This document shows, piece after piece, positions 1 to 8,731 of a DNA stretch of 64,000 nt. This stretch comes from Psychrobacter piscatorii. Its GTDB lineage: Bacteria; Pseudomonadota; Gammaproteobacteria; Pseudomonadales; Moraxellaceae. The notes below the pieces were generated by a model. That model did not search any database and was not told the origin of the DNA. It saw only the letters and a program-made list of their open reading frames with translations. The stretch lies in the NCBI RefSeq assembly GCF_904846415.1, contig NZ_CAJHAR010000005.1, positions 87,978-151,977 on the forward strand, in the 5' to 3' direction. Both the position numbers and the translations under genes were made by a program. Position 1 is the stretch's first letter; the number at the start of each line of letters is the position of its first letter.

Positions 1-1
1 C

Positions 2-154
2 TCATTGGGTATCAAAGAACAGATCGTATTCCCAGAAGTAGATTTTGACAAGATTGATCGTATCCGTGGTATGGATGTGACAATCACCACGTCAGCTCAA
101 TCTGATGAAGAAGGTCGTGCGTTGCTTAAAGCATTCGGCTTCCCATTTAAATAA
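2..154 (+). CDS. rplE: 50S ribosomal protein L5, C-terminal end (partial)
   Basis: The window opens inside this gene. The visible 50 codons end in [10 protein letters not shown] and a TAA stop, and the [19 protein letters not shown] segment is the conserved C-terminal part of L5. L5 binds 5S rRNA and the central protuberance of the large subunit. It lies 12 bases ahead of rpsN, the standard spc operon order. The N-terminal two thirds lie outside the window, so nothing can be said about the start. Confidence 0.95.
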   Translation, partial: SLGIKEQIVFPEVDFDKIDRIRGMDVTITTSAQSDEEGRALLKAFGFPFK

Positions 155-166
155 GGTAAAGACGTT

Positions 167-472
167 ATGGCAAAGAAGAGCATGATTAACCGCGAATTAA
201 AGCGCGAAAAAATGGTTGCTAAATATGCTGAAAAGCGTATCAAGCTAAAAGAAACTATCAGTGATATGACTGCAAGTGACGAAGCTCGTATGGAAGCGAT
301 GTTAGAGCTACAAGCTCTTCCACGCAACTCATCACCAGTACGTCTGCGTAATCGTTGTGCTATCACCGGTCGTCCTCACGGTTACTTCCGCAAGTTTGGC
401 TTATCACGCAATATGCTGCGTGAGCGTGTCATGCAAGGCGATGTGCCTGGTGTTCGTAAAGCAAGCTGGTAA
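167..472 (+). CDS. rpsN: 30S ribosomal protein S14
   Basis: This 101-residue protein is the long, zinc-independent form of S14. It begins [14 protein letters not shown] and has the conserved [20 protein letters not shown] segment near residues 63-82, without the paired CxxC motifs of the short zinc form. S14 assembles late in the 3' domain of 16S rRNA in the small-subunit head. A GGTAAAG stretch precedes the ATG. It is co-transcribed between rplE and rpsH, 11 bases before the latter. Length and sequence are normal for the family. Confidence 0.97.
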   Translation: MAKKSMINRELKREKMVAKYAEKRIKLKETISDMTASDEARMEAMLELQALPRNSSPVRLRNRCAITGRPHGYFRKFGLSRNMLRERVMQGDVPGVRKASW

Positions 473-483
473 GGAGTAACTAT

Positions 484-882
484 ATGAGTATGCAAGATAC
501 CGTTGGGGATATGCTAACCCGTATCCGTAACGCACAAATGGCTAACAAAGTATCGGTAGCAATGCCGAGCTCTAAATTACGTAAATCAATTGCTGATTTG
601 CTAGTTAGCGAAGGTTATGTGGCGAGCGCTGTTGTTACTGAGCAAGAAAACAACAAAGCAACCCTTACTATTGAATTGAAATACTTCGAAGGCCGTGCGG
701 TTATCGAAACTATTCAACGTTATAGCCGTCCTGGTCTTCGCCAGTTCCGCGGTAAAGACGAAATCCCTACTGTTAAGCAAGGTATGGGTGTTGCTATCGT
801 ATCTACTAGCCAAGGTATCATGAGCGATCGTGCTGCACGCGCTGCTGGTATCGGTGGTGAAATCGTTGCATTTGTAGCGTAA
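484..882 (+). CDS. rpsH: 30S ribosomal protein S8
   Basis: The product has 132 residues and starts [18 protein letters not shown]. It keeps the C-terminal [20 protein letters not shown] block that contacts helix 21 of 16S rRNA. S8 is a primary 16S rRNA binder, and in E. coli it is also the translational repressor of the spc operon through a site in the rplE mRNA; that site would lie upstream of this window. The GGAG before the ATG is a good ribosome binding site. The 176-base gap that follows is unusual for this operon and holds two hairpins. Confidence 0.97.
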   Translation: MSMQDTVGDMLTRIRNAQMANKVSVAMPSSKLRKSIADLLVSEGYVASAVVTEQENNKATLTIELKYFEGRAVIETIQRYSRPGLRQFRGKDEIPTVKQGMGVAIVSTSQGIMSDRAARAAGIGGEIVAFVA

Positions 883-895
883 GCTATACGACGAT

Positions 896-923
896 GAAGT
901 CTATTTGATATTTGTTAGACTTC
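896..923 (+). other. Intercistronic hairpin after rpsH
   Basis: GAAGTCTA (896-903) pairs perfectly with TAGACTTC (916-923) around a 12-base loop, and flanking CGAT/ATCG bases could extend the stem. It lies 13 bases beyond the rpsH stop and has no run of T after it, so it looks more like an mRNA processing or stabilising structure than a terminator. The function is inferred. Confidence 0.5.
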
Positions 924-985
924 TATCGATTGAGTAATGTTAAATTATTTCAAATTGATAGGTGTCTAACACAGTCAACTATGCT

Positions 986-1018
986 AAACTAACACGCTTT
1001 TTAGCCTGTTAGTTTTTT
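986..1018 (+). terminator. Terminator-like hairpin inside the spc operon
   Basis: AAACTAACA (986-994) pairs with TGTTAGTTT (1007-1015), and six T residues follow at 1013-1018. This is the classic form of a rho-independent terminator, but it sits between rpsH and rplF, where transcription must continue to make L6 and the genes after it. The stem is AT-rich (about 9 bp), so termination would probably be partial. It could act as an attenuator or set the expression ratio of proximal to distal genes. Confidence 0.55.
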
Positions 1019-1058
1019 CGCTAATATAAAGAAGTTAAATTTTTTAAGGAATATTCCT

Positions 1059-1592
1059 ATGTCTCGTGTGGCTAAAGCCCCAGTGACGCTGCCAAATGGC
1101 GTAAGCGTTACTTTGAACGATCGGCAGGTCGAAGTTAAAGGCAAGAACGGTACTATGTCTTTACACCTGCATGAATTGGTCGAGCTGAAACAGGAAGATG
1201 ATGCTATCATTTTCTCACCTACAGTCGATTCAAAAGAAGCTATGATGCACACTGGCACCATGCGCGCTCTTATTAACAACTATGTTAAAGGCGTGAACGA
1301 AGGCTTTGAAAGACGTCTTCAATTGATTGGTGTTGGTTATCGCGCACAAGTCGCTGGTAACAAAGTAACCTTGAACGTTGGTTACTCTCATCCAGTAGAG
1401 TACACGTTACCTGAAGGTGTGTCAGCTGAAACCCCAACGCAAACTGAAATTGTTTTGAAATCAAACAATAAACAGCAGCTTGGTCAAGCAGCGGCTAATA
1501 TCCGTGGTTTCCGCCCACCTGAGCCTTATAAAGGTAAAGGTATTCGTTATAGTGACGAGCATGTGATTCGCAAAGAAGCTAAGAAAAAATAA
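1059..1592 (+). CDS. rplF: 50S ribosomal protein L6
   Basis: The 177-residue protein begins [17 protein letters not shown] and contains two repeated L6 domains. The conserved C-terminal block is [20 protein letters not shown] followed by IRYSDE. L6 binds domain VI of 23S rRNA near the sarcin-ricin loop. AAGGAA lies about 7 bases before the ATG. It follows the 176-base gap after rpsH and is 11 bases ahead of rplR. Length is standard. Confidence 0.97.
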   Translation: MSRVAKAPVTLPNGVSVTLNDRQVEVKGKNGTMSLHLHELVELKQEDDAIIFSPTVDSKEAMMHTGTMRALINNYVKGVNEGFERRLQLIGVGYRAQVAGNKVTLNVGYSHPVEYTLPEGVSAETPTQTEIVLKSNNKQQLGQAAANIRGFRPPEPYKGKGIRYSDEHVIRKEAKKK

Positions 1593-1603
1593 GGTGAGTT
1601 GAA

Positions 1604-1954
1604 ATGTTTGATAAAAAAGCAGCTCGTCTGCGTCGAGCTAAGAAAACACGCGCACATATCCGTTTCTTAGGCGTTCATCGCTTAACGGTTAACCGCACGT
1701 CAAAACATATTTATGCCCAGATTATCTCTCCAAATGGTGGTGAAGTGATTGCTCAGGCATCTACCTTAGACAGCAGCTTGCGTTCAGGCGCGACTGGTAA
1801 TGCTGATTCAGCAACGTCTGTAGGCCAAATGATCGCAAAACGCGCAAAAGCAGCTGGCATTACTAAAGTTGCCTTTGACCGTAGTGGTTTCAAATATCAT
1901 GGTCGAGTTAAAGCTTTAGCAGAAGCTGCTCGCGAAAACGGATTGGAGTTTTAA
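1604..1954 (+). CDS. rplR: 50S ribosomal protein L18
   Basis: This 116-residue protein has a basic N-terminus ([19 protein letters not shown]) and the conserved [20 protein letters not shown] ending in GLEF. L18 binds 5S rRNA together with L5 and attaches it to the large subunit. The length matches the family. It ends 2 bases before the rpsE ATG, which suggests translational coupling. Confidence 0.97.
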   Translation: MFDKKAARLRRAKKTRAHIRFLGVHRLTVNRTSKHIYAQIISPNGGEVIAQASTLDSSLRSGATGNADSATSVGQMIAKRAKAAGITKVAFDRSGFKYHGRVKALAEAARENGLEF

Positions 1955-1956
1955 TC

Positions 1957-2472
1957 ATGGCTAGAAATGATAAAAATGATAAAAATGAACAGACTGACGG
2001 TCTAGTAGAACGCTTAGTTACCGTTGATCGCGTTGCAAAAGTTGTTAAAGGTGGTCGTATTTTCTCTTTCACTGCGTTGACCGTAGTGGGTGATGGTAAT
2101 GGTCGTGTTGGTTTTGGTCGTGGTAAAGCGCGTGAAGTGCCTGCTGCTATCCAAAAAGCACTAGAAGCTGCCAAACGTAATATGATTACTGTTGAGCTAA
2201 ATGATGCAACTTTGTATCATCCGATCAAAGCACGTCATGGTGCTAGTAAAGTCTACATGCAGCCTGCATCTGAAGGTACTGGCGTAATCGCTGGTGGCGC
2301 AATGCGTGCTGTATTAGAAGTTGCTGGTGTCAAAGATGTTTTGACTAAATGTTATGGTTCTACCAATACTGCTAACGTTGTTCGCGCGACGTTTAACGGT
2401 TTACGTGATATGTCAACTCCAGAGAAGATGGCAGCTAAACGTGGTAAATCTGTAGACGAAATCTTGGGTTAA
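1957..2472 (+). CDS. rpsE: 30S ribosomal protein S5
   Basis: The product has 171 residues, with an N-terminal double-stranded RNA-binding fold and the S5 signature [20 protein letters not shown] around residues 23-42. The C-terminal domain contains [20 protein letters not shown]5 lines the mRNA entry tunnel and contributes to decoding fidelity. A short AAAAATGATAAAAATGA repeat just after the start gives the N-terminal [11 protein letters not shown], an acidic/asparagine tail that varies between species. Confidence 0.97.
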   Translation: MARNDKNDKNEQTDGLVERLVTVDRVAKVVKGGRIFSFTALTVVGDGNGRVGFGRGKAREVPAAIQKALEAAKRNMITVELNDATLYHPIKARHGASKVYMQPASEGTGVIAGGAMRAVLEVAGVKDVLTKCYGSTNTANVVRATFNGLRDMSTPEKMAAKRGKSVDEILG

Positions 2473-2492
2473 CTTAGACTAGGTGAGTTACG

Positions 2493-2672
2493 ATGAAAAA
2501 AATGAAAGTCACTCAATTTAAATCGGGTGCCCATCGCCTAAAGAGCCACAAAGCGAGCTTGAAAGGATTGGGTTTACGCCGCATTAATCACACTGTTGTA
2601 GTAGAAGATACTCCTTCGACACGTGGCATGGTTAATCGCGTTAACTACATGGTAAAAGTGGAGGAAGCGTAA
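2493..2672 (+). CDS. rpmD: 50S ribosomal protein L30
   Basis: This small protein (59 residues) starts at ATG 2493 and begins [20 protein letters not shown]. The L30 core [20 protein letters not shown] covers residues 24-43. The stop overlaps the rplO start in TAATG, so translation is probably coupled. AGGTGAG lies 7-8 bases before the ATG. The position between rpsE and rplO is the normal spc order. Confidence 0.95.
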   Translation: MKKMKVTQFKSGAHRLKSHKASLKGLGLRRINHTVVVEDTPSTRGMVNRVNYMVKVEEA

Positions 2673-3112
2673 TGGGTCTTAGATTAAATGAATTATCACC
2701 AGGTGTTGGCGCAAAGAAAACTGCCCAACGTCGTGGTCGTGGTATCGGTTCAGGTCTTGGTAAGACTGGTGGTCGTGGTGTAAAAGGTCAGAAATCTCGT
2801 TCAGGTTCTAGCATTCGCTCAGGATTTGAAGGTGGTCAGATGCCTTTATATCGTCGTCTACCAAAATTTGGTTTTACCAGTAAACTGGCTATGAAGACTG
2901 CTGAAGTACGTCTTTCTGAACTGAATAAAATTGAAGGCGATGTAGTTAGCCTTGAAACACTTAAAGCTGCTAACCTTATCCGTCACGATATGAAACGTGC
3001 TCGTGTAATGCTATCAGGCGAAGTCACTAAGGCTTATACCTTTAAAGGTATCAAAGTGACTAAAGGTGCTAAGCAAGCAATCGAAGCTGCTGGTGGTAGC
3101 ATCGAGGAGTAG
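2672..3112 (+). CDS. rplO: 50S ribosomal protein L15
   Basis: The 146-residue protein begins [20 protein letters not shown] and has the glycine- and arginine-rich N-terminal extension of L15 ([20 protein letters not shown]). The C-terminal domain ends [16 protein letters not shown]15 threads into 23S rRNA and helps late assembly of the large subunit. It overlaps the rpmD stop by one base, and secY starts 4 bases after its stop. Confidence 0.97.
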   Translation: MGLRLNELSPGVGAKKTAQRRGRGIGSGLGKTGGRGVKGQKSRSGSSIRSGFEGGQMPLYRRLPKFGFTSKLAMKTAEVRLSELNKIEGDVVSLETLKAANLIRHDMKRARVMLSGEVTKAYTFKGIKVTKGAKQAIEAAGGSIEE

Positions 3113-3116
3113 TAAC

Positions 3117-4463
3117 GTGTCAAAACAATCAATGTCATCGGCTGGTATACCGCTTAATCCATTCGCATTTATACGCAAGTATGATGAGCTATGGTCGCGT
3201 TTATTATTCTTAATCGGCGCATTGATTGTTTATCGTTTAGGGTCGCACATTCCAGTCCCGGGTATCAATCCGGTTAATCTGGCTGATCTGTTTTCGCGCA
3301 ACGAAAATACCATTTTGAGCATGTTTAACATGTTCTCAGGTGGTGCGCTAGAGCGTATGTCTATTATGGCGCTTGGCATCATGCCATATATCTCAGCATC
3401 GATTATCGTACAGATGATGTCTGCGGTATTGCCATCGCTTGAAGCTCTCAAAAAAGAGGGTGAAGCGGGACGACGCAAGCTGAACAAGTATACCCGTCAA
3501 GGAACGCTTGCTTTAGCACTAGTACAGTCATTAGGAATGTGTGCTGGCTTAATCAGCCAAAATCTTACCTTATCATCTGGTTTGACTTTTTATATTCCAG
3601 CCGTTACTTCATTGGTAGCGGGCGCAATGTTCTTAATGTGGCTTGGTGAGCAGATTACAGAACGTGGCGTTGGTAATGGTATATCAATGCTCATTTTTGC
3701 GAGTATTGTTGCTGGTACGCCAGGTATGATTTCACAATCTATCGAACAGGTCAATCAAGGTCAAATGAACTTGATTGTACTATTTATTTTTGTATTGTTA
3801 GGCATCGCGGTCACTGCAGGCATCGTTTATATCGAACGTGCTCAGCGCCGTGTTCCTGTCAACTATGCACAGAAGCAACAGCAAGGTCGCAAAATCTATG
3901 CTCAGCAGCAGTCACATCTGCCGTTGAAGCTCAACATGGCAGGGGTTATCCCAGCTATTTTTGCCAGTTCTTTGTTGCTGTTTCCAGCGAGTTTAGGGCA
4001 GTGGGTCGGTCAATCAACTGATCCTACCTTCGTACAAAAAATACTACAAAATATGGCATTGGTACTGTCTCCTGGACAACCGCTATATTTAGTACTGTTT
4101 GGTGCAATGATTATTTTCTTCTGTTATTTTTATACGGCGCTAGTATTTAGTCCACGTGAAGTAGCAGAGAACCTTAAACGTAGTGGTGCGTATATCCCAG
4201 GTATTCGCCCCGGACAACAAACTCAGCGTTACCTCGATCATGTATTAAACCGACTGACCTTTATTGGCGCGATGTATATGACGGTTATTTGTTTAATGCC
4301 AATGGTCGTCCAGTCATCGTTTGGTGTACCGTTTCAACTTGGTGGTACGTCGCTACTGATTATGGTGGTTGTGGTAATGGATTTCATCTCGCAGATTCAA
4401 GCGCATTTGATGACCCATCAATATCATGATCAGACGTTAATTCAATCGCCCACTCAACCTTAA
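3117..4463 (+). CDS. secY: Preprotein translocase channel subunit SecY
   Basis: SecY forms the protein-conducting channel of the Sec translocon in the inner membrane with SecE and SecG. The protein has ten hydrophobic segments and the signatures [14 protein letters not shown] near residue 40 and GMCAGLISQ. The last cytoplasmic loop, [20 protein letters not shown], contributes to SecA binding. I chose the GTG at 3117 because GAGGAG lies 6 bases upstream. An upstream in-frame ATG at 3066 would lie inside rplO. That gives 448 residues, close to the 443 of E. coli. Confidence 0.93.
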   Translation: MSKQSMSSAGIPLNPFAFIRKYDELWSRLLFLIGALIVYRLGSHIPVPGINPVNLADLFSRNENTILSMFNMFSGGALERMSIMALGIMPYISASIIVQMMSAVLPSLEALKKEGEAGRRKLNKYTRQGTLALALVQSLGMCAGLISQNLTLSSGLTFYIPAVTSLVAGAMFLMWLGEQITERGVGNGISMLIFASIVAGTPGMISQSIEQVNQGQMNLIVLFIFVLLGIAVTAGIVYIERAQRRVPVNYAQKQQQGRKIYAQQQSHLPLKLNMAGVIPAIFASSLLLFPASLGQWVGQSTDPTFVQKILQNMALVLSPGQPLYLVLFGAMIIFFCYFYTALVFSPREVAENLKRSGAYIPGIRPGQQTQRYLDHVLNRLTFIGAMYMTVICLMPMVVQSSFGVPFQLGGTSLLIMVVVVMDFISQIQAHLMTHQYHDQTLIQSPTQP

Positions 4464-4493
4464 TGAGCGGTACGATATTTCAAGGAGCATGCT

Positions 4494-4610
4494 ATGAAAG
4501 TTCAAGCATCAGTTAAAAAGATTTGTGGTAGCTGTAAAGTTGTGCGCCGTAAAGGCCGTGTACATATTATCTGTACAGCAGAACCGCGCCACAAGCAACG
4601 TCAAGGTTAA
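4494..4610 (+). CDS. rpmJ: 50S ribosomal protein L36
   Basis: The product is 38 residues and starts [21 protein letters not shown]11, C14, C27 and H33 form the zinc site of the zinc-containing L36 form, and the C-terminus EPRHKQRQG is typical. AAGGAG precedes the ATG. It lies 30 bases after secY and closes the spc operon; a 252-base gap then separates it from rpsM. Confidence 0.96.
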   Translation: MKVQASVKKICGSCKVVRRKGRVHIICTAEPRHKQRQG

Positions 4611-4671
4611 TATTTGATAGCATGAGTTTTTTAACTTTTGTTACCAAATAAATTAATACTTGAAAAATAAC

Positions 4672-4693
4672 GGCGGATGCGATATCATCCGCC
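4672..4693 (+). promoter_or_regulatory. GC-rich hairpin in the alpha operon leader
   Basis: GGCGGATG (4672-4679) pairs perfectly with CATCCGCC (4686-4693) around CGATAT. There is no T tract, so it is not a classical terminator. It lies in the 252-base gap between rpmJ and rpsM. In E. coli the rpsM leader carries a pseudoknot bound by S4 (encoded by rpsD, also in this operon), but that element overlaps the rpsM start. This hairpin is about 170 bases further upstream, so the link is only a possibility. Confidence 0.4.
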
Positions 4694-4862
4694 ACTTGCC
4701 GTGTTTATGCAGAATGTTTTATAATGTTTTCGATCGATAGGCTTTCAACTAAGTCAAAAGAACGACTATCGTTATAAAAAATCTAGTATTAACAGCAACA
4801 AATCTGAAGAATAATGCCTTATTGATAAATAACGCTTATTTTTCTTTAATGGAGAGAAATCA

Positions 4863-5219
4863 ATGGCTCGTATTGCCGGCGTAAACATTCCGGATAATAA
4901 GCATGCTGTTATTTCACTAACTTACATCTTTGGTGTAGGTCGTACCACTGCTCAGAAAATCTTAGAAGCAGTTGGCATTGCCCCTACTACTAAAGTTAGT
5001 CAGTTAGATGATACACAGTTAGATGCTATCCGTGCACAAGTTGCAAATTACATGACTGAAGGTGACCTTCGTCGTGAAGTTTCAATGAATATTAAGCGTT
5101 TAGTTGATCTTGGTTGTTACCGTGGCATCCGCCATCGTCGTAACCTACCAGTTAGAGGTCAGAACACCAAGAACAACGCTCGTACTCGCAAGGGTCCGAC
5201 ACGTCCTCTCAAAAGATAA
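4863..5219 (+). CDS. rpsM: 30S ribosomal protein S13
   Basis: This 118-residue protein begins [19 protein letters not shown] and has the helix-two-turn-helix region plus the basic tail [21 protein letters not shown]13 sits at the top of the 30S head and makes bridges to L5. GGAGAG lies 7 bases before the ATG. It is the first gene of the alpha operon and probably has its own promoter in the gap after rpmJ. Confidence 0.97.
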   Translation: MARIAGVNIPDNKHAVISLTYIFGVGRTTAQKILEAVGIAPTTKVSQLDDTQLDAIRAQVANYMTEGDLRREVSMNIKRLVDLGCYRGIRHRRNLPVRGQNTKNNARTRKGPTRPLKR

Positions 5220-5239
5220 TTAACTTAGGAAGCTAAAAG

Positions 5240-5629
5240 ATGGCAAAAGACACTCGTAGTCGCAAAAAGGTGACTCGTCGTTCAGTATCGGAGGGCATCG
5301 CCCATATCCATGCGTCTTTTAATAACACCATTGTTACGATTACCGATCGTCAAGGTAATGCATTGGCTTGGGCCACTTCAGGTGGACAAGGCTTCCGTGG
5401 TTCACGTAAATCTACACCATTTGCAGCTCAGGTTGCAGCTGAAGTCGCTGGTAAAGCGGCTCAAGAATATGGTGTTAAGAATATCGACGTTTTGGTCAAA
5501 GGACCAGGACCGGGTCGTGAGTCTGCGGTAAGAGCACTAGGTGCATTGGGTTATAAAGTTAACAGCATCTCTGATGTAACCCCAATCCCACACAATGGTT
5601 GCCGTGCGCCGAAAAAGCGCCGCGTCTAA
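5240..5629 (+). CDS. rpsK: 30S ribosomal protein S11
   Basis: The product has 129 residues. Conserved blocks are [19 protein letters not shown] near the N-terminus, [14 protein letters not shown], and the C-terminal [16 protein letters not shown]11 lies on the 30S platform near the E-site codon. TAGGAAG is present 8 bases before the ATG. It is 20 bases after rpsM; the gap to rpsD contains an 8-bp hairpin. Confidence 0.97.
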   Translation: MAKDTRSRKKVTRRSVSEGIAHIHASFNNTIVTITDRQGNALAWATSGGQGFRGSRKSTPFAAQVAAEVAGKAAQEYGVKNIDVLVKGPGPGRESAVRALGALGYKVNSISDVTPIPHNGCRAPKKRRV

Positions 5630-5640
5630 TATTAAAGACG

Positions 5641-5662
5641 AAGCTTTTTATCCCAAAAGCTT
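5641..5662 (+). promoter_or_regulatory. Hairpin directly before the rpsD ribosome binding site
   Basis: AAGCTTTT (5641-5648) pairs perfectly with AAAAGCTT (5655-5662) around TATCCC. The AGGAGA ribosome binding site of rpsD follows within 2-3 bases. The structure could influence access to the start or be a processing site. S4, the product of rpsD, is the known autogenous repressor of this operon in E. coli, but nothing in the sequence proves that it binds here. Confidence 0.4.
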
Positions 5663-5677
5663 ATAGGAGACATAACA

Positions 5678-6319
5678 ATGGCCCGTTATATTGGACCAAA
5701 ACTTAAATTATCACGTCGTGAAGGCACTGACTTAGGTCTTAAGTCTGGCGTTAAACCATACGACGTAAAAACGAAAAAAGCTGGTCGTCCACCAGGTCAA
5801 CACGGTGTAAGCCGTAACAAGACCTCAGAATATGCTCTACAGTTGCGTGAAAAGCAAAAAGTTAAGCGTATCTACGGTGTATTAGAGCGTCAGTTCGCTA
5901 ATTACTATAAAGAAGCTGCTCGTAAGCGCGGTGCTACTGGTGAGAACTTGTTAGCTATGCTTGAGAGCCGTCTAGACAACGTGGTATATCGCATGGGCTT
6001 TGGCTCAACTCGCGCTGAAGCACGTCAGCTAGTCAGTCATCGTACTGTTATGGTAAAAAAAGCTGGTCGTGATGAGTTTGTTCGTGTGAACATTCCATCA
6101 ATTCAGCTTCAAGATGGTGATGTCATCGCTATCCAAGAGAAGTCTCGCGAACAGCTACGTATCAAAAACGCTATCGAACTAGCGACACAACGTGGTATTC
6201 CAGAATGGCTTGATGTTGATCACAGCAAACTACAAGGCACGTTCAAAAAAGCGCCTGATCGTATTGATCTACCTGCTGAAATCAACGAAAGCTTGATCGT
6301 TGAGCTATACTCTAAGTAA
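5678..6319 (+). CDS. rpsD: 30S ribosomal protein S4
   Basis: The 213-residue product begins [19 protein letters not shown]. It has the S4 RNA-binding domain [20 protein letters not shown] and ends [12 protein letters not shown]. It lacks the N-terminal zinc cysteines. S4 nucleates assembly of the 16S 5' domain and, in E. coli, represses its own operon. It is about 7 residues longer than the E. coli protein, mainly through an insertion [16 protein letters not shown] in the S4 domain. Confidence 0.97.
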   Translation: MARYIGPKLKLSRREGTDLGLKSGVKPYDVKTKKAGRPPGQHGVSRNKTSEYALQLREKQKVKRIYGVLERQFANYYKEAARKRGATGENLLAMLESRLDNVVYRMGFGSTRAEARQLVSHRTVMVKKAGRDEFVRVNIPSIQLQDGDVIAIQEKSREQLRIKNAIELATQRGIPEWLDVDHSKLQGTFKKAPDRIDLPAEINESLIVELYSK

Positions 6320-6327
6320 TAACGTCA

Positions 6328-6357
6328 TGCTCAATGTTATGAAAATGGCATTGAGCA
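6328..6357 (+). other. Intercistronic hairpin between rpsD and rpoA
   Basis: TGCTCAATG (6328-6336) pairs perfectly with CATTGAGCA (6349-6357) around a 12-base loop, and flanking AACGT/ACGTT repeats could extend it. No T tract follows. It starts 8 bases after the rpsD stop. This position suggests mRNA processing or protection that separates the level of rpoA from that of ribosomal proteins; the function is inferred. Confidence 0.45.
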
Positions 6358-6399
6358 ATTAACGTTAATTAAACCAGTTTAATAAATCGAGGTGACATC

Positions 6400-7407
6400 A
6401 TGATGCTAAATGCAACTGAGTTTCTAACGCCGAACGCCATTAATGTGGACACGGTTAACGAAACGATTGCGAAAGTCACGCTCGAACCGTTAGAACGCGG
6501 CTTTGGGCATACCCTAGGTAATGCTCTGCGTCGCATCTTGTTATCTTCATTACCTGGTGCTGCAGTCATTGAAGCGGAGATTGATGGTGTTGACCATGAA
6601 TACTCAACGCTTGAAGGACTACAAGAAGACGTACTTGACCTGCTTTTGAACCTAAAAGGCTTGGCGATTACCCTTCATGACCAAAATGAAGTATTTTTGA
6701 CCTTGGATAAACAAGGTCCAGGCACTATTACTGCTGCAGACATCGCGTTACCGCACAATGTTGACATCATCAATCCAGAATTGGTCTTGGGTACATTGAG
6801 CGACCGTGGTCATCTTAAGATGCGTTTGCGTGTAGTGATGGGTCGTGGATATGAGCCAGCAAACCAGCGCCGTGAAGATGGTGATACCAGAGCAATTGGA
6901 CGCTTAAAGCTTGATGCAAGTTTTAGTCCTGTGCTTCGTGTTGCTTATCAGGTTGAGAACGCTCGCGTTGAGCAGCGTACTGATCTTGATCGTCTTATCG
7001 TTGAGCTTGAAACTAATGGCACTATAGATCCAGAAGAAGCAATTCGTAAAGCAGCAACTATTTTACAGCAACAGATCTCTATCTTTGTTGACCTAGAAGC
7101 TGAAGAAGCGCCTGAGCCTGTGAAAGAAAAAGAAGAGGTTGATCCGGTGCTATTACGCCCTGTGGACGATCTTGAACTAACGGTTCGCTCAGCCAACTGC
7201 TTGAAAGCTGAAAACATTTACTATATCGGTGATTTGGTACAGCGTTCAGAGACTGAACTTCTAAAAACCCCAAATCTTGGTAAGAAATCATTAACAGAAA
7301 TCAAGGACGTATTAGCGTCTAAAGATTTAGAGCTCGGTATGCGCCTAGATAACTGGCCACCAGCTGATTTACGTGTTGATGATCGCTTTTCTTATCGTAG
7401 CCGTTAA
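6400..7407 (+). CDS. rpoA: DNA-directed RNA polymerase subunit alpha
   Basis: The 335-residue alpha subunit dimerises and starts RNA polymerase assembly; its C-terminal domain binds UP elements and activators. The N-terminal domain has [20 protein letters not shown] near residues 27-46. A linker rich in glutamate ([16 protein letters not shown]) leads to the C-terminal domain, which contains [15 protein letters not shown] with the conserved DNA-contacting arginine. GAGG lies 7 bases before the ATG. It sits between rpsD and rplQ as usual. Two ATG codons in tandem leave one residue of doubt about the start. Confidence 0.97.
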   Translation: MMLNATEFLTPNAINVDTVNETIAKVTLEPLERGFGHTLGNALRRILLSSLPGAAVIEAEIDGVDHEYSTLEGLQEDVLDLLLNLKGLAITLHDQNEVFLTLDKQGPGTITAADIALPHNVDIINPELVLGTLSDRGHLKMRLRVVMGRGYEPANQRREDGDTRAIGRLKLDASFSPVLRVAYQVENARVEQRTDLDRLIVELETNGTIDPEEAIRKAATILQQQISIFVDLEAEEAPEPVKEKEEVDPVLLRPVDDLELTVRSANCLKAENIYYIGDLVQRSETELLKTPNLGKKSLTEIKDVLASKDLELGMRLDNWPPADLRVDDRFSYRSR

Positions 7408-7426
7408 ACTTTAAGGATTTTTGACT

Positions 7427-7786
7427 ATGCGCCATCGTAAGAGTGGAGTCAAGCTGGGTCGTACCGGCAGTCATCGTAAGGCAATGTTTCAGAACATGAC
7501 CAACTCATTATTTGAGCATGAACTGATCAAAACAACTTTACCAAAAGCTAAAGAACTACGTCGCGTTGCCGAGCCATTGATCACTATGGCTAAAGAAGAC
7601 AGCGTTGCTAACCGTCGTTTAGCATTCAGCCGTATGCGTAGCAAAGCTATGGTAGGCAAATTATTTGGCACGTTAGGTCCTCGTTACCAGACGCGTCCAG
7701 GTGGTTATTTGCGTATCGTAAAATGTGGTTACCGTGATGGTGACAACGCGCCAATGGCTTATGTAGAATTAGTTGATCGCGACTAG
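7427..7786 (+). CDS. rplQ: 50S ribosomal protein L17
   Basis: The product is 119 residues, starting [21 protein letters not shown] chose ATG 7427 over the in-frame TTG 6 bases upstream because AAGGA is centred 9-11 bases before it and the family begins MRHRK. L17 lies on the solvent side of the large subunit near the exit tunnel. The gene ends the alpha operon and is followed by a strong terminator. Confidence 0.96.
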   Translation: MRHRKSGVKLGRTGSHRKAMFQNMTNSLFEHELIKTTLPKAKELRRVAEPLITMAKEDSVANRRLAFSRMRSKAMVGKLFGTLGPRYQTRPGGYLRIVKCGYRDGDNAPMAYVELVDRD

Positions 7787-7810
7787 TTTTGCATTAAAGA
7801 CATATTTTAT

Positions 7811-7844
7811 AAAAAAGCTCCAATTCAATTGGAGCTTTTTTTTT
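7811..7844. terminator. Bidirectional terminator after rplQ
   Basis: A-rich and T-rich flanks surround AGCTCCAATT/AATTGGAGCT, a near-perfect palindrome with T9 on the plus strand and A6 on the other. It ends the alpha operon and also suits the convergent minus-strand YciO-like gene. Confidence 0.9.
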
Positions 7845-7878
7845 GTGCTTAAAACTAGTTAATCATATTGCTATCTGA

Positions 7879-8499
7879 TCACAGTAGTAATGAATCGACA
7901 TTAGCAGCACCTTGTCTAATGACTTCAGGGCGGCTACTAGTCATATCTACAATGGTGGTCAGTTTAGTCGTTTTTATACCTGCGTTGATGAGTGCGTCTA
8001 TTTGATTACCTAATAAGTCTTCAATCTCAAATGGATCATCCAATATATCATCTCGATTGGGAAGAATTAACGAGCTGGTCAGAATAGGTTCATCCATCGC
8101 TTCTAATAATGCCTGAGCAATTGGATTACTAGGCACACGAATACCAATGGTTTTTTTCTTCGCATGCGCCAGTTTTTTGGGTACATCTTTTGTTGCATTG
8201 AGGATGAAAGTGATAGGGGCAGGGGTGTGGGCTTTAAGTTGCTTAAATTGTACGTTATCCACGGTTGCATAGTTGGCAATTTCGCTTAGGTCACGGCATA
8301 ACAGTGTAAATTGATGCTTATCGTCAAGCTCACGAATTTGCTTGAGCTTAGTCAAAGCGTCTTTTGCACCTAATCGACAACCGAAAGCATAACTGGTATC
8401 GGTTGGGTAAATGATTAATTGGTCTTTGCGTAGTAGGTCAGCGGCTTGCTCAATGAGACGTGGCTGCGGATTGTCTGGATGAATGTAGAAGACTTCCAT
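7879..8499 (-). CDS. YciO/Sua5/YrdC-family protein (threonylcarbamoyl-AMP synthase-like)
   Basis: The 206-residue protein has the YrdC fold. The basic nucleotide-binding region includes IIYPTDTSYAFGCRLG near residues 29-44, and KKTIGIRVPSNPIAQALLE lies near residue 115. The family includes TsaC/Sua5, which makes threonylcarbamoyl-AMP for the t6A37 modification of tRNA, and the paralogue YciO. The overall sequence, with HPDNPQPRLIEQA at the start, resembles YciO more than TsaC. AAGGA precedes the ATG. It converges with rplQ. The exact role of YciO is not settled, so I give no symbol. Confidence 0.85.
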   Translation of the reverse strand: MEVFYIHPDNPQPRLIEQAADLLRKDQLIIYPTDTSYAFGCRLGAKDALTKLKQIRELDDKHQFTLLCRDLSEIANYATVDNVQFKQLKAHTPAPITFILNATKDVPKKLAHAKKKTIGIRVPSNPIAQALLEAMDEPILTSSLILPNRDDILDDPFEIEDLLGNQIDALINAGIKTTKLTTIVDMTSSRPEVIRQGAANVDSLLL

Positions 8500-8731
8500 A
8501 ATGGTTCCTTATTTTATAATTATTGGTTTTTAATTGAGACAAATTTTTCATTAATTCGATGTAGTTCAATCATTGGACATATTAAAAAAGTTATTTTAAA
8601 AATTAAGCAAATCTGTATTTTTAAAATACTACTTTAGTTATCAGTATAGCTTAAAGCAAATATAAGTTTAGTGGCAAGGCGTTACCAACCGTAGAAAATC
8701 GTTAATAAGTAGGAACACTTAGTAATTTGAA

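Noticed and set aside
3066..3116. Longer SecY starting inside rplO
   Set aside because: The extra 17 residues are the rplO 3' end in another frame, and the GTG at 3117 has a strong ribosome binding site and gives the usual length.
8446..8637. 63-codon plus-strand frame across the YciO-like gene start
   Set aside because: It overlaps the real start on the other strand, is very Ile/Phe-rich and has no ribosome binding site.
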